A stretch of DNA of 33,470 nucleotides from Armatimonadota bacterium (lineage in GTDB: Bacteria > Armatimonadota > UBA5829), in assembly GCA_012522555.1 (NCBI GenBank), contig JAAYKG010000123.1:1-33470 (forward strand). Reading direction: 5' to 3'. Both the position numbers and the translations under genes were made by a program. The notes beneath the pieces were generated by a model. That model had not been told where the DNA came from. It saw nothing but the letters and a program-made list of their open reading frames with translations, and ran no database searches. Of the stretch, positions 15,310 through 23,015 are shown piece by piece; positions within the stretch are counted from its first letter, which is position 1, and each line of letters opens with the position of its first letter.

Positions 15310-16608
15310 ATGAAAGCACAGAATATAATTGCGGCAAAGCGCGACGGGCAGGAGCTGGCCGATTCGGATATTCGACAGTTTGTGGCGGGTTATACATCCG
15401 GGGAGATCGCGGATTATCAGATGTCGGCGTTTCTGATGGCGGCTTATATTCGCGGCCTGAGCTTCGATGAAACTACCAGCCTCACGCTGGCGATGATCGA
15501 AAGCGGGAAGGTGTTGGACCTTTCATCTATCGCAGCGACCAAAGTCGACAAACACAGCACCGGCGGGATCGGAGACAAAACCACCCTTGCGCTCGTGCCG
15601 ATGCTCGCGGCTTGCGGCTTTACTGTGCCAAAAATGTCCGGAAGAGGGCTTGGATTTACAGGCGGCACGGTCGATAAGCTGGAGTCAATCCCCGGCTTCA
15701 ACACAACTTTATCGCTGGAAAGGTTTGTCAAACAACTAGCGGAGATCGGAGCAGCCATCGCCGGGCAATCCTCCGAGATAACTCCGGCGGACAAAATGAT
15801 TTACGCGCTCAGAGATGTGACTGCAACGGTCGATAGCATTCCGTTGATCGCGGCCAGCATTATGAGCAAAAAGATCGCGTGTTCAGGCGAGGTCATTTTG
15901 CTTGATGTCAAAGTCGGCAGCGGGGCATTTATGAAGACGATAGAGCGGGCGCGTGAGCTGTCGAATACTATGGTCGCAATCGGAACGAATCTGAATCGCA
16001 GAGTCGGCGCTCTGATAACTGATATGAGCCAGCCATTGGGTCGGGCAATCGGTAATGCGCTGGAGATGAGTGAGGCTATTGAGACCCTGCGCGGCCGCGG
16101 GCCGGCTGATTTTACTGGGTTGTGCGTGGAACTATGCGCCGTGCTGATCAACCTGGCGGAGCCTGATTGCAATATGACACAAGCGATAGACAGAGCGCGG
16201 GAATCGCTGGATTCAGGCGTCGCATCGGCTAAATTTGCCGAGATAGTCGAGGCGCAGGGCGGAGATATACGGGTGCTGGACGATCCGTCACTGCTCCCGC
16301 AAGCCAATATTGTCCACTCCGTATGCAGCCGCTCTGCGGGGGTAGTCTCGCGAATCGACGCGGCCGGGATAGGGGAGGCAGCCTCCGCCCTGGGGGCCGG
16401 CCGACAGCGTAAAGAAAATGGAATCGATCCTGCCGTCGGCGTGCTTATCGAGAAAAAGATCGGCGACACAGTGAAATCAGGAGACGTTCTGGCAATTATC
16501 CACGGCAACGACCCCACTGCCGTCGATTGCGCCGACAAAATCATTCGACGATGCTACACCGTAGGCGCCGAAGCGAATATCCCACCACTGATAGTCGAGC
16601 GTATATAA
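15310..16608 (+). CDS. pdp: pyrimidine-nucleoside phosphorylase
   Basis: A 432-residue enzyme that splits uridine, thymidine and deoxyuridine with phosphate into base and (deoxy)ribose-1-phosphate. The phosphate-binding KHSTGGIGDKTTL starts at K81, with H82 and S83. The family signature KMSGRGLGFTGGTVDKLES starts at K108. Lysine at 108 matches the Bacillus Pdp type (E. coli DeoA has Met there), so broad pyrimidine specificity is more likely than thymidine only. Length and numbering coincide with the Bacillus enzyme. No salvage partners (cdd, deoC, deoB) are in the window. ATG 15310 has only a weak AGGG ribosome site. It is divergent from the Gfo/Idh gene. Confidence 0.93.
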   Translation: MKAQNIIAAKRDGQELADSDIRQFVAGYTSGEIADYQMSAFLMAAYIRGLSFDETTSLTLAMIESGKVLDLSSIAATKVDKHSTGGIGDKTTLALVPMLAACGFTVPKMSGRGLGFTGGTVDKLESIPGFNTTLSLERFVKQLAEIGAAIAGQSSEITPADKMIYALRDVTATVDSIPLIAASIMSKKIACSGEVILLDVKVGSGAFMKTIERARELSNTMVAIGTNLNRRVGALITDMSQPLGRAIGNALEMSEAIETLRGRGPADFTGLCVELCAVLINLAEPDCNMTQAIDRARESLDSGVASAKFAEIVEAQGGDIRVLDDPSLLPQANIVHSVCSRSAGVVSRIDAAGIGEAASALGAGRQRKENGIDPAVGVLIEKKIGDTVKSGDVLAIIHGNDPTAVDCADKIIRRCYTVGAEANIPPLIVERI

Positions 16609-16611
16609 GAC

Positions 16612-16645
16612 AAAAAAAGACCCCGGCCGGTCTCTAGCCAGGGTC
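16612..16645 (-). terminator. intrinsic terminator on the minus strand
   Basis: GACCCCGGC (16619-16627) and GCCAGGGTC (16637-16645) pair over nine bases with one mismatch and a 9-base loop. On the minus strand the stem is followed directly by T7 (16612-16618). It would end transcripts coming from the zinc-ribbon gene 170 bases upstream, and may slow plus-strand readthrough from pdp. Confidence 0.72.
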
Positions 16646-16672
16646 AGAGGAAGGAGGTGAAAGGAGAAGAAG

Positions 16673-16714
16673 ATGAATAAGTTCGATCTTCACTCTATAC
16701 TACGCTTATTTTAA
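16673..16714 (+). CDS. possible 13-residue leader peptide
   Basis: ATG 16673 opens MNKFDLHSILRLF and stops at 16714. It is preceded by two ribosome sites: AAGGAGGTGA (16651-16660), complementary to the full 16S rRNA tail, and AAAGGAG (16660-16666) at ideal spacing. No plus-strand gene follows until 24145, so if translated it would be a stand-alone peptide or the end of the pdp message. The strong ribosome sites are the only evidence. Confidence 0.22.
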   Translation: MNKFDLHSILRLF

Positions 16715-16814
16715 GAGGCTTGTTCCTGATATTTTCCATATTTTTTAATCAAACTTGCTTGCCATCTCCCTCCCAAGGAGCTTGCAGGCTCATCGAAAAG
16801 TCCTTCTCACCCGA

Positions 16815-17699
16815 TCAAAACCCCATTATGTTGCCGCCTCTTTCCTCTCGCGGAACATCGAACGGCTTTTCCATGTCATAATTGGCAACCAAAGCTTTGA
16901 GCTGCGCATCGGCGCCATCAGCGGCCTTGTCTATGTTTCCTTGGATCGAGGAATCCTTTTTCATCTTTTGAAGAGCGTTCAAAAGCTTAGACATATCACC
17001 CGGATCCATTATGTTGACAGAGTTGAAACCGGCTGCGATTTGGCCGATAGCTTTTGTTTCGAGATACAGCACGTTCCTATATGCCCCTGAAAACTCACGG
17101 CATTCAGCCGGAGCGGGTTTGTTGTCGAAGAACTTGAGGGTTTGCAGCCAGTTTTTATACTGCCTGTTCAGCTCCTTTTTTGAGTCGGCCAACGGGTCCT
17201 GCGCCTCCTTGCCCTCCGGATCCATCGCCAGGTTTATCATGCTCATCAACCCGCCGCCGACCGAACCCAGCATCAAAGCAGCCCCAGTATCGTTGAGCAG
17301 CATCTGACGGTGTTCTTCAACCTTCTGGACATAAGCGAGATAATCGACCACACTTTGCGGCGGTTTGGGTTTTGAGACATCGGCTGGAGTCTTCTCGGTG
17401 GGCGGCTCGCTGGGCGGTGCGGCCATTATTCCGCTCTCCGGCGGGGCTGCGGGGGGCGCGGCCATAATATTTGTAACCTCGCGCTGCACCCCAGGGGGAG
17501 CGGCTATCGGGTTTCGGTTCCCGGCTGCCAACATGACAACAAGAGCGATCAAGCCAAGCGCCGCCAACCCAATGATCACATATAGCAAAGGGCTGCGTTT
17601 TTTATTGTCGGGGCTGTGCACGAACTCGTTTATCAATCCGCATTTTGGACATTGTTTTGTCCCTGACGGCAGATCAAGCCCACATCTGGCGCACTTCAT
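16815..17699 (-). CDS. zinc-ribbon membrane-anchored protein with Pro-rich linker
   Basis: A 294-residue protein. The N-terminus has a zinc ribbon with CxxC pairs at C3/C6 and C17/C20, a single transmembrane segment at about 38-59, and a Pro/Ala-rich linker in which IMAAPP occurs twice (78-83 and 91-96). The C-terminal domain (about 115-294) is mainly helical and unrecognised, with a Gly-rich turn LGSVGGGLM near 145-153. The positive charge before the helix predicts the ribbon inside the cell and the C-terminal domain outside. ATG 17699 has a strong AAGGAGG site. It follows the sugar-oxidation operon by 118 bases containing a likely terminator, so it is probably a separate unit. Function unknown. 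Confidence 0.82.
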   Translation of the reverse strand: MKCARCGLDLPSGTKQCPKCGLINEFVHSPDNKKRSPLLYVIIGLAALGLIALVVMLAAGNRNPIAAPPGVQREVTNIMAAPPAAPPESGIMAAPPSEPPTEKTPADVSKPKPPQSVVDYLAYVQKVEEHRQMLLNDTGAALMLGSVGGGLMSMINLAMDPEGKEAQDPLADSKKELNRQYKNWLQTLKFFDNKPAPAECREFSGAYRNVLYLETKAIGQIAAGFNSVNIMDPGDMSKLLNALQKMKKDSSIQGNIDKAADGADAQLKALVANYDMEKPFDVPREERGGNIMGF

Positions 17700-17760
17700 G
17701 GCGATCCTCCTTACACGCTATACCAAATTGACGAAGAATCTCCCGGCGTGCATCGGAAGA

Positions 17761-17793
17761 AATCGGCCCCGTGCTCCCAGCTCGAGGCCGATT
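17761..17793 (-). terminator. probable terminator of the sugar-oxidation operon
   Basis: AATCGGCC (17761-17768) pairs perfectly with GGCCGATT (17786-17793); leftwards the stem runs into TTTCTTCC. It lies 25 bases past the isomerase stop. Confidence 0.5.
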
Positions 17794-17817
17794 GGAAGCT
17801 CTATATATTATACAGCT

Positions 17818-18687
17818 TTATTTGGCCGCCAGTTCCGGCCAATGTTTCAAAACCAGCTCAACGCTCTTCTTGACACCTTCCACCTGGTCGCCGGCTCCCT
17901 CGAACTCAATCGAAACAGCCCCGGTATATCCTGCCCTTTTCAGCAGCCCGAGCAGGAATTTGTAGTTCATATCAGTAGCCTCGCCGTCCGGCTCAAAGCC
18001 GCGAGCTTTAGCATGGACATGATATGAATATACCGCCAGCTTCGCGCTCTCGCTGTTGCGAGTCTCAGAAGGCCAGTTGCCGAAGTCCAGGCACGCGCCT
18101 ACCCACTCCGGATCCGTGCCCTTGATGACCCGCAGGATCCTGTCGGCCGTGCGGCTGACGCCGCCATGATTTTCGATAGTGATCTTGACATTGAGCTCTT
18201 TCGCTGTCGGCAGAATCTGATTGAACGCATCGATGCAGCGCTCCACCCCAATAGTGTCGTCGTCTGCATCATTTCCCGTGCTGCCAAGATTGATTCTAAC
18301 AACCGGCGCACCCAAATACGCCGCAGCTTTCAACTGTTTGATGTCCTCGGCGATCTGATTTTTGCGTGCGGCATCGTCGCGGGTCGCCACATTGCCCTCG
18401 ATAATAAAGCCGGTGATTTTCATGTCCGCGTCTTTGCATGCCTTCTTTATCGAGTCCAGATATGGTTTTTCGTAGGATTTCATCCAGATCGAGTTGTAGC
18501 AGATGCCGGGGATTCCCATGTCTTTGAGAAATTTCGGCGCGGTCAGGTAATCCAGATTGCCTGACCCGAACAGGTCGCGCAGGCTGTAGGTGTCGCAAGA
18601 TAGAATAGGCATCTTCTTTGTCCCTTCAGCGTAAACAGCCGAGCATAATATACTCAGCGCCAAAATGATGACGATAGCGATTCTCAT
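17818..18687 (-). CDS. exported sugar isomerase/epimerase (xylose isomerase-like TIM barrel)
   Basis: A 289-residue AP-endonuclease-2/xylose-isomerase-like barrel behind a Sec signal peptide (MRIAIVIILALSILCSAVYA, cut near residue 20). Likely metal ligands appear in the expected order: E172 in TIENHGG, D201 in CLDFGN, H223/H225 in YHVHAK and E261 in SIEFEG. The longer frame starts at TTG 18702, but AAGGGAG just before ATG 18687 shows the latter is the start. It is the last gene of the six-gene operon, 39 bases after the SMP-30 gene. In related clusters such barrels isomerise, epimerise or cleave keto-sugars; the export signal places this one with the secreted oxidoreductases. Exact reaction unknown. 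Confidence 0.88.
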   Translation of the reverse strand: MRIAIVIILALSILCSAVYAEGTKKMPILSCDTYSLRDLFGSGNLDYLTAPKFLKDMGIPGICYNSIWMKSYEKPYLDSIKKACKDADMKITGFIIEGNVATRDDAARKNQIAEDIKQLKAAAYLGAPVVRINLGSTGNDADDDTIGVERCIDAFNQILPTAKELNVKITIENHGGVSRTADRILRVIKGTDPEWVGACLDFGNWPSETRNSESAKLAVYSYHVHAKARGFEPDGEATDMNYKFLLGLLKRAGYTGAVSIEFEGAGDQVEGVKKSVELVLKHWPELAAK

Positions 18688-18726
18688 AATGACTCCCTTC
18701 AATAGCCCGATTTGGGCTTCGAAAAA

Positions 18727-19602
18727 TTAGATTTGTCTCGCACGATAGACCCCGGTGCGGGCGGTTATATAAAGCGTCCTGCCGTCCGCATCCCCCCACG
18801 CGAGATTCGCAGGCACCTCCGGCACGGGAATGGTGTAGAGATGCTTGCCGGTTGGGTCGAACACCCATATCCCCTCCGGGCCTGACGAGTAGAGATTGCC
18901 GTCTTTTCCAATCTTCATTCCGTCGGGAACCCCGGTTTTAGGAAACGTAAAGATAACCTTGCCGCCGGAGATCGAACCATTCTTAGCAACATCAAATAAC
19001 CGGATATGTCGTCGATTGGACGAGTCGGCAATATACAATCTACTTTCGTCCGCCGAAAAACACAAGCCGTTTGGCATGTCGAAATCCTTGGTGAGCAGTT
19101 CCAGTTTGCCGTTGGGCGTGATTCTGAAAACACCTTTGAAATCGAGCTGCCTATCCTCTTCCTTAACCCCGTAAGATGGATCGGTGAAGTAGATACTGCC
19201 ATCGGATCGGACTATGATATCGTTCGGGCTATTCAGCCGCTTACCTTCATAAGACTCAGCAAGCACAGTGATCTTGCCGTCTTTTTCTGTGCGAGTGACG
19301 CGATGGTGGCCGTAGTCGCAGGCGATCAATCGGCCCTGCTTATCGAAAACCAGACCGTTGCTTGGGCCGGCGGGATCTCGAAAGACCTTACACTTTGGGT
19401 CTTTGTCCGGAGTAGTTATCTCCCATATCTTATTATCGTTGCAATCGCTGAAAAGCAGCGCACCCCACGGGCTCCACATCGGCCCTTCGACGAACTTATA
19501 AACGCCGGGCAATTTTTCGACTTTCCACTCCACCGCCTGCGCCGATCCGGTCACCGCGCAAATCACCATCGCCGTCATTCCCAGCAAAATACATTCTCTC
19601 AT
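18727..19602 (-). CDS. exported SMP-30/gluconolactonase-like beta-propeller
   Basis: A 291-residue protein with a Sec signal peptide (1-23, ending GSAQA) and a six-bladed propeller of the SMP-30/Gnl/LRE family, which opens sugar lactones with a divalent metal. The ligand positions are recognisable: the Glu of FVEGPMWSP (about 39), the Asn in LNSPNDI (about 125) and the Asp of GVPDGMKIG (about 217). FTDPSYG and DMPNGLCFS are typical blade motifs. It lies 16 bases after the Gfo/Idh gene and 39 before the isomerase gene. If the oxidoreductases oxidise an anomeric carbon the product is a lactone, which this enzyme would hydrolyse. That role is inference. Confidence 0.9.
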   Translation of the reverse strand: MRECILLGMTAMVICAVTGSAQAVEWKVEKLPGVYKFVEGPMWSPWGALLFSDCNDNKIWEITTPDKDPKCKVFRDPAGPSNGLVFDKQGRLIACDYGHHRVTRTEKDGKITVLAESYEGKRLNSPNDIIVRSDGSIYFTDPSYGVKEEDRQLDFKGVFRITPNGKLELLTKDFDMPNGLCFSADESRLYIADSSNRRHIRLFDVAKNGSISGGKVIFTFPKTGVPDGMKIGKDGNLYSSGPEGIWVFDPTGKHLYTIPVPEVPANLAWGDADGRTLYITARTGVYRARQI

Positions 19603-19618
19603 ATCTTCCCTCCGTGCG

Positions 19619-20845
19619 TCACGCCTCCACGATTCTGCGCAGTGTCGGCAGATATTTCATCTTTCTTCCCGTCATCAACGCCTGATAGCCTAGCATAGTA
19701 CACACCGAATGCCGGTAACCGACCTCAAACGGTGCGTTGGTCTGCTCGCGGCTCTTTATGCATCTCAGCCAGTTGCCAATATGACTTTCGTTGGGATTGC
19801 CGGATATTTTTATCTCCTCTTTGATAATATCAGGCCCTCGGCCGCCCGCACCCGTCGCGCTCCAGGTCGATTCGCGAAAGACGCCGTTGGTTCCGTATAT
19901 ACTCAATCCGGCATCTGCCGAGTTTCCTAACCCGGTCAGATAGCGCATTGCAAAGCCCTGCTTGAAATCGAAGATCGCGTATAAAGTATCCTCGTGCTCG
20001 CGGCCATCTTTCCAAATGTAATTCCCGCCGCTTGCCACAGCGCTCGCCGGAAAATCCGCGCCCGTAAGCCACAACCCTACATCAAAATAATGCGCGCCCA
20101 GCACCGCGATCGGCCCGTTTGTATAGTCACGATACAACTGCCACTCACCATAATGATGCGGGTCGAACGGCCGATCCGGCAAATGCATCAGAAAACGCTT
20201 CCAATCCACATCTTCAGGCTTAATCGCGCTGACATTATGACGCCACCTCGGCCCGCAGTCGTTCCATCCGACCTCAACGCGGCTGATCGTTCCAAGCACA
20301 CCTGAATGTATCAATTCAGCGGCCGCTTTCCAATTGCCCTCGCTTCGACGCTGTGTGCCAACCTGGATGATCGACTTGGCGGCTTTATGGGCATCCATCG
20401 CGGCATTCGCGCCATCGAGATCCTTCGCAAGAGGCTTTTCTATGAAGACATCCTTGCCCGCCTTGATTGCGTCCGTGAGAATTCCGGCGTGTGAAAAATC
20501 GGGGGTCGCGATGATAACGGCGTCAACATCTCCCAGCGCGAGCAAATCTTCGTAGTTCGTAAAAACCCGCGGCTCGACACCGTATCGTTCCTTCACTTTT
20601 TTGGCCATATCCTCGCGTCGGATACGCCAGGTGTCGCAGATCGCGGTAACCTCAGCGTTATGCGCCTTGTCAACCCCCTGCAGTTCGCCGAACAACTGAC
20701 CTCCGCGAACTCCAACACCTATCATACCAATCGAGATCTTGCCGTTGGCTCCGTGAACTCGCGAAGTAAGGCCGGCGGAAGCGATTGCTATCCCTGCCGC
20801 CGCGCCTTTAATAAAATCTCTTCTGCTGATACCTGTTTCGCTCAC
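19619..20845 (-). CDS. Tat-exported Gfo/Idh/MocA family oxidoreductase
   Basis: A 408-residue relative of the protein at 13806-15053. GTG 20845 gives MSETGISRRDFIKG, a Tat signal with RR at 8-9 and a cut near VHG (about 32). GTG 20854, overlapping the stop of the upstream gene by one base, is the alternative. The open frame to 20935 lies inside that gene and is rejected. The Rossmann motif GMIGVG is at 40-45, the EKP motif at 136-138, GTQRRSEG follows, and GAHYFDV supplies the catalytic-site histidine of the family. The set is complete, so an active NAD(P)-dependent sugar dehydrogenase is expected. Its nearest partner is the Gfo/Idh gene upstream; both may work as a pair on related sugars. 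Confidence 0.9.
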   Translation of the reverse strand: MSETGISRRDFIKGAAAGIAIASAGLTSRVHGANGKISIGMIGVGVRGGQLFGELQGVDKAHNAEVTAICDTWRIRREDMAKKVKERYGVEPRVFTNYEDLLALGDVDAVIIATPDFSHAGILTDAIKAGKDVFIEKPLAKDLDGANAAMDAHKAAKSIIQVGTQRRSEGNWKAAAELIHSGVLGTISRVEVGWNDCGPRWRHNVSAIKPEDVDWKRFLMHLPDRPFDPHHYGEWQLYRDYTNGPIAVLGAHYFDVGLWLTGADFPASAVASGGNYIWKDGREHEDTLYAIFDFKQGFAMRYLTGLGNSADAGLSIYGTNGVFRESTWSATGAGGRGPDIIKEEIKISGNPNESHIGNWLRCIKSREQTNAPFEVGYRHSVCTMLGYQALMTGRKMKYLPTLRRIVEA

Positions 20846-20853
20846 AATGCCCA

Positions 20854-22125
20854 CTATATCTTGTAAAGTGAGGCAGGTATGTCGGTCCACTGCCTGGTCT
20901 CCATAGCGTCGTTGGCTTTGATCGCCGGGATGCACGTTTCCATACCGACTCTACCCGAGCACATCGGCTCGTGGCCATCTCGCAGGGTCTGGAAGAAGTC
21001 TTCCATCTCAAGTGTGTAGGCGTCCTTTTTGAGGTTTTCCAGCTCGGGTATGGCGCTGCCTTCGGCTGCGGCCTTCTCGAGACGCGGCGATTTGCTGGCG
21101 TCCAACACAATCCCCGACTTGCCGCCGGCGGCTTGCTTGGTGGCCATGCTCTCCCAAATCTCCTCGTCGGTTTTGGGTTCTCTATAGAACGTACACGGCC
21201 CCTCGGAAAGGATCATCGTGCCTTTAGTCCCCATAACCTGCTCCGTCGCACCGTCAAACTGGTTGGTCGTAAGCGACTGGAAGGTATATTTGACTCCGTT
21301 GGGGTATTCAAAAACCACCTGGACGTTATCGAATATGTCCCTGCCGTCTTTCCAGAAATCCAGCCCGCCGATGCCGACTACAGCAGATGGAACATCGCCG
21401 ACCATCCAGTTGACCACGTCGATCTGGTGGCTGCCTAGCTCCGCCATCAAGCCCTGCGACGATTTGCGGTAGAGCCGCCAGTTGGTCAGCTCTTCGGTGG
21501 AGTCCTGCGGCACCGGTCGGCGCCAGCTCGCATTACGGTTCCATTGAGATCGCACGTGGGTGATCTCGCCGAGCAAGCCATCTTGTATCATCTTATAGGC
21601 GTGTCGATATCGCGGGTTGTATCTGCGCTGATGGCCGATCTGCAGCTTTCTGCCGGTTTGGCGGGCGACCCGCGCCATGTGCCTGGCCCCATCCACAGAG
21701 TAAGCCATCATCTTCTCACATAATACATGCTTGCCCGCACGCAGAGAATCAACAGTCATCGACTCATGCAGCCCGATAGGCGCGGCTATTATCACAGCTT
21801 GAAGATCCTTACGATCCAGCATCTCTTGATAATCGGCGTAACCCTTGGCGCCTTTCGCGATGTCCATCCCCTGCTGCAGATGCTTTGGTTGAATGTCACA
21901 AACCGCAACAAAGTTCACGCCAGCGATTTTTACCGCCTTTTTGAGCAGCATGCTGCCCTCAGCGCCGACACCTATCAAAGCGGCGTTGATCGTATCATTC
22001 GGGCCGATCATCTCAGCGTGAGCATGGGTAAAAACCCCGACACTGCCGAGACCTACCGCCGCCGCCGTTGCCACCGAACCTTTCAAAAAATCTCTTCTAC
22101 TCAGACCATCTTTTTGATCACTCAT
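20854..22125 (-). CDS. Tat-exported Gfo/Idh/MocA family oxidoreductase with variant EKM motif
   Basis: A 423-residue oxidoreductase. The Tat signal has RR at 10-11 in GLSRRDFLKG, with a cut after AHA (about 37). The glycine motif is GVGAEG (52-57), and GSHQIDV carries the family histidine. The usual EKP appears as EKM (137-139): the lysine is kept but the proline lost. The C-terminal part has a lengthened loop rich in Lys and Glu. ATG 22125, eight bases before the end of apbE, follows GGAGAGAAG. The upstream ATG 22137 lies within the ribosome site and is less likely. It is only distantly similar to the other two Gfo/Idh proteins of the window. Substrate unknown; the context points to a sugar or glycoside outside the cytoplasm. 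Confidence 0.9.
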   Translation of the reverse strand: MSDQKDGLSRRDFLKGSVATAAAVGLGSVGVFTHAHAEMIGPNDTINAALIGVGAEGSMLLKKAVKIAGVNFVAVCDIQPKHLQQGMDIAKGAKGYADYQEMLDRKDLQAVIIAAPIGLHESMTVDSLRAGKHVLCEKMMAYSVDGARHMARVARQTGRKLQIGHQRRYNPRYRHAYKMIQDGLLGEITHVRSQWNRNASWRRPVPQDSTEELTNWRLYRKSSQGLMAELGSHQIDVVNWMVGDVPSAVVGIGGLDFWKDGRDIFDNVQVVFEYPNGVKYTFQSLTTNQFDGATEQVMGTKGTMILSEGPCTFYREPKTDEEIWESMATKQAAGGKSGIVLDASKSPRLEKAAAEGSAIPELENLKKDAYTLEMEDFFQTLRDGHEPMCSGRVGMETCIPAIKANDAMETRQWTDIPASLYKI

Positions 22126-23014
22126 TCTTCTCTCCATAGGTTATAACTTCGTTTATGTCGGCATCGGAGTCCACAAACACCGCCCGGATATTGGGCAAGC
22201 GGCGCGCAAGCTCCGGCCCGCGTAAATATATAGCAGTCGAAAGCGCGTCAGACCTCATCGCGTCATCGGTAATCACACTAACCGATGCCGCAGTCCCATA
22301 AGCCTGTGCGCCCGTTTTTGGATCGACTATATGCTCAAAGCACTCGTCGACGTCCGGGTCGCGTTGTGCCGGCCCCCCCGACGTCGACATCGCCTGATCG
22401 GTCAGTTCGATCTCGCAAACACGCTCATCGAGTTTCGCCGGATGCCTGATGCCTGCCGACCAGCGGCCTATAGACTGGATCGTGCTCCGCCCCCCGCTTA
22501 CAAGCGCGAACGAGATTCCATACTCTTTAAGAATGTCCACAGCCCGGCGAACCGCATACCCTTTGCCGATCGCCCCCAGATTGATCTTCATCGTCGGGGC
22601 ATTGAATCGCACCTCGTGGGTCTGCTCGTTCAATTGCACCCAACCCATGCTAAACTTAGCCAAAGCCTCCTCAATCGCCTGCGCACTCGGCGCAATTTGG
22701 GTCTTTTCCGCTTCTCGCCACAGGTCTATCAGACCTCCCGCAGTCACATCAAAAGCCCCATCCGTCTCGCGCCAAATACTCTGAGCCGTGCTCAATATCT
22801 CGAAAAGCTCCGGCGACACGACCACAGGCCTGTGAGCCGCCGCCTCATTGACCAGCGACACCTCAGATGCCGGATTGAAACAGTTTAGCTCGACTCCCAA
22901 TCGCTGGACCTCATCCAAAGCGAAGTTAGCCGTATCTACCAGGGTCTGCTTATCATCGCCATCTAAAACAATCTCGAATTCACAGGCCATTGCCCGTCGC
23001 ACGACTCTGATCAT
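22118..23014 (-). CDS. apbE: FAD:protein FMN transferase (ApbE family)
   Basis: A 298-residue ApbE-type flavin transferase, which cuts FAD and links FMN to Thr/Ser of target proteins. Motifs: GAFDVTAGGLIDLW (about 85-98), the flavin-binding INLGAIGKGYAVRR (about 143-156), ALVSGGRS, MSTSGG, HIVDPKTG and the metal-site DDAMRSDALSTAIY. There is no signal peptide or lipobox, whereas most ApbE proteins are exported, so this one should act in the cytoplasm. Only one base separates it from the ThuA-like gene upstream, and it overlaps the next gene by eight bases, so it is firmly part of the operon. No protein with an FMN-binding domain is seen in the window; its target is unknown. Confidence 0.93.
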   Translation of the reverse strand: MIRVVRRAMACEFEIVLDGDDKQTLVDTANFALDEVQRLGVELNCFNPASEVSLVNEAAAHRPVVVSPELFEILSTAQSIWRETDGAFDVTAGGLIDLWREAEKTQIAPSAQAIEEALAKFSMGWVQLNEQTHEVRFNAPTMKINLGAIGKGYAVRRAVDILKEYGISFALVSGGRSTIQSIGRWSAGIRHPAKLDERVCEIELTDQAMSTSGGPAQRDPDVDECFEHIVDPKTGAQAYGTAASVSVITDDAMRSDALSTAIYLRGPELARRLPNIRAVFVDSDADINEVITYGEKNE

Positions 23015-23015
23015 A

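Noticed and set aside
15054-15311. Upstream extension of the Gfo/Idh frame to 15311
   Set aside because: The extension lacks a ribosome site, covers the gene's own promoter and would place 86 unrelated residues before a standard Tat signal.
9386-16600. Rex operator sites
   Set aside because: I looked for TTGTGA-N6-TCACAA-like palindromes near genes; the nearest, around 15068-15081, does not fit the spacing.
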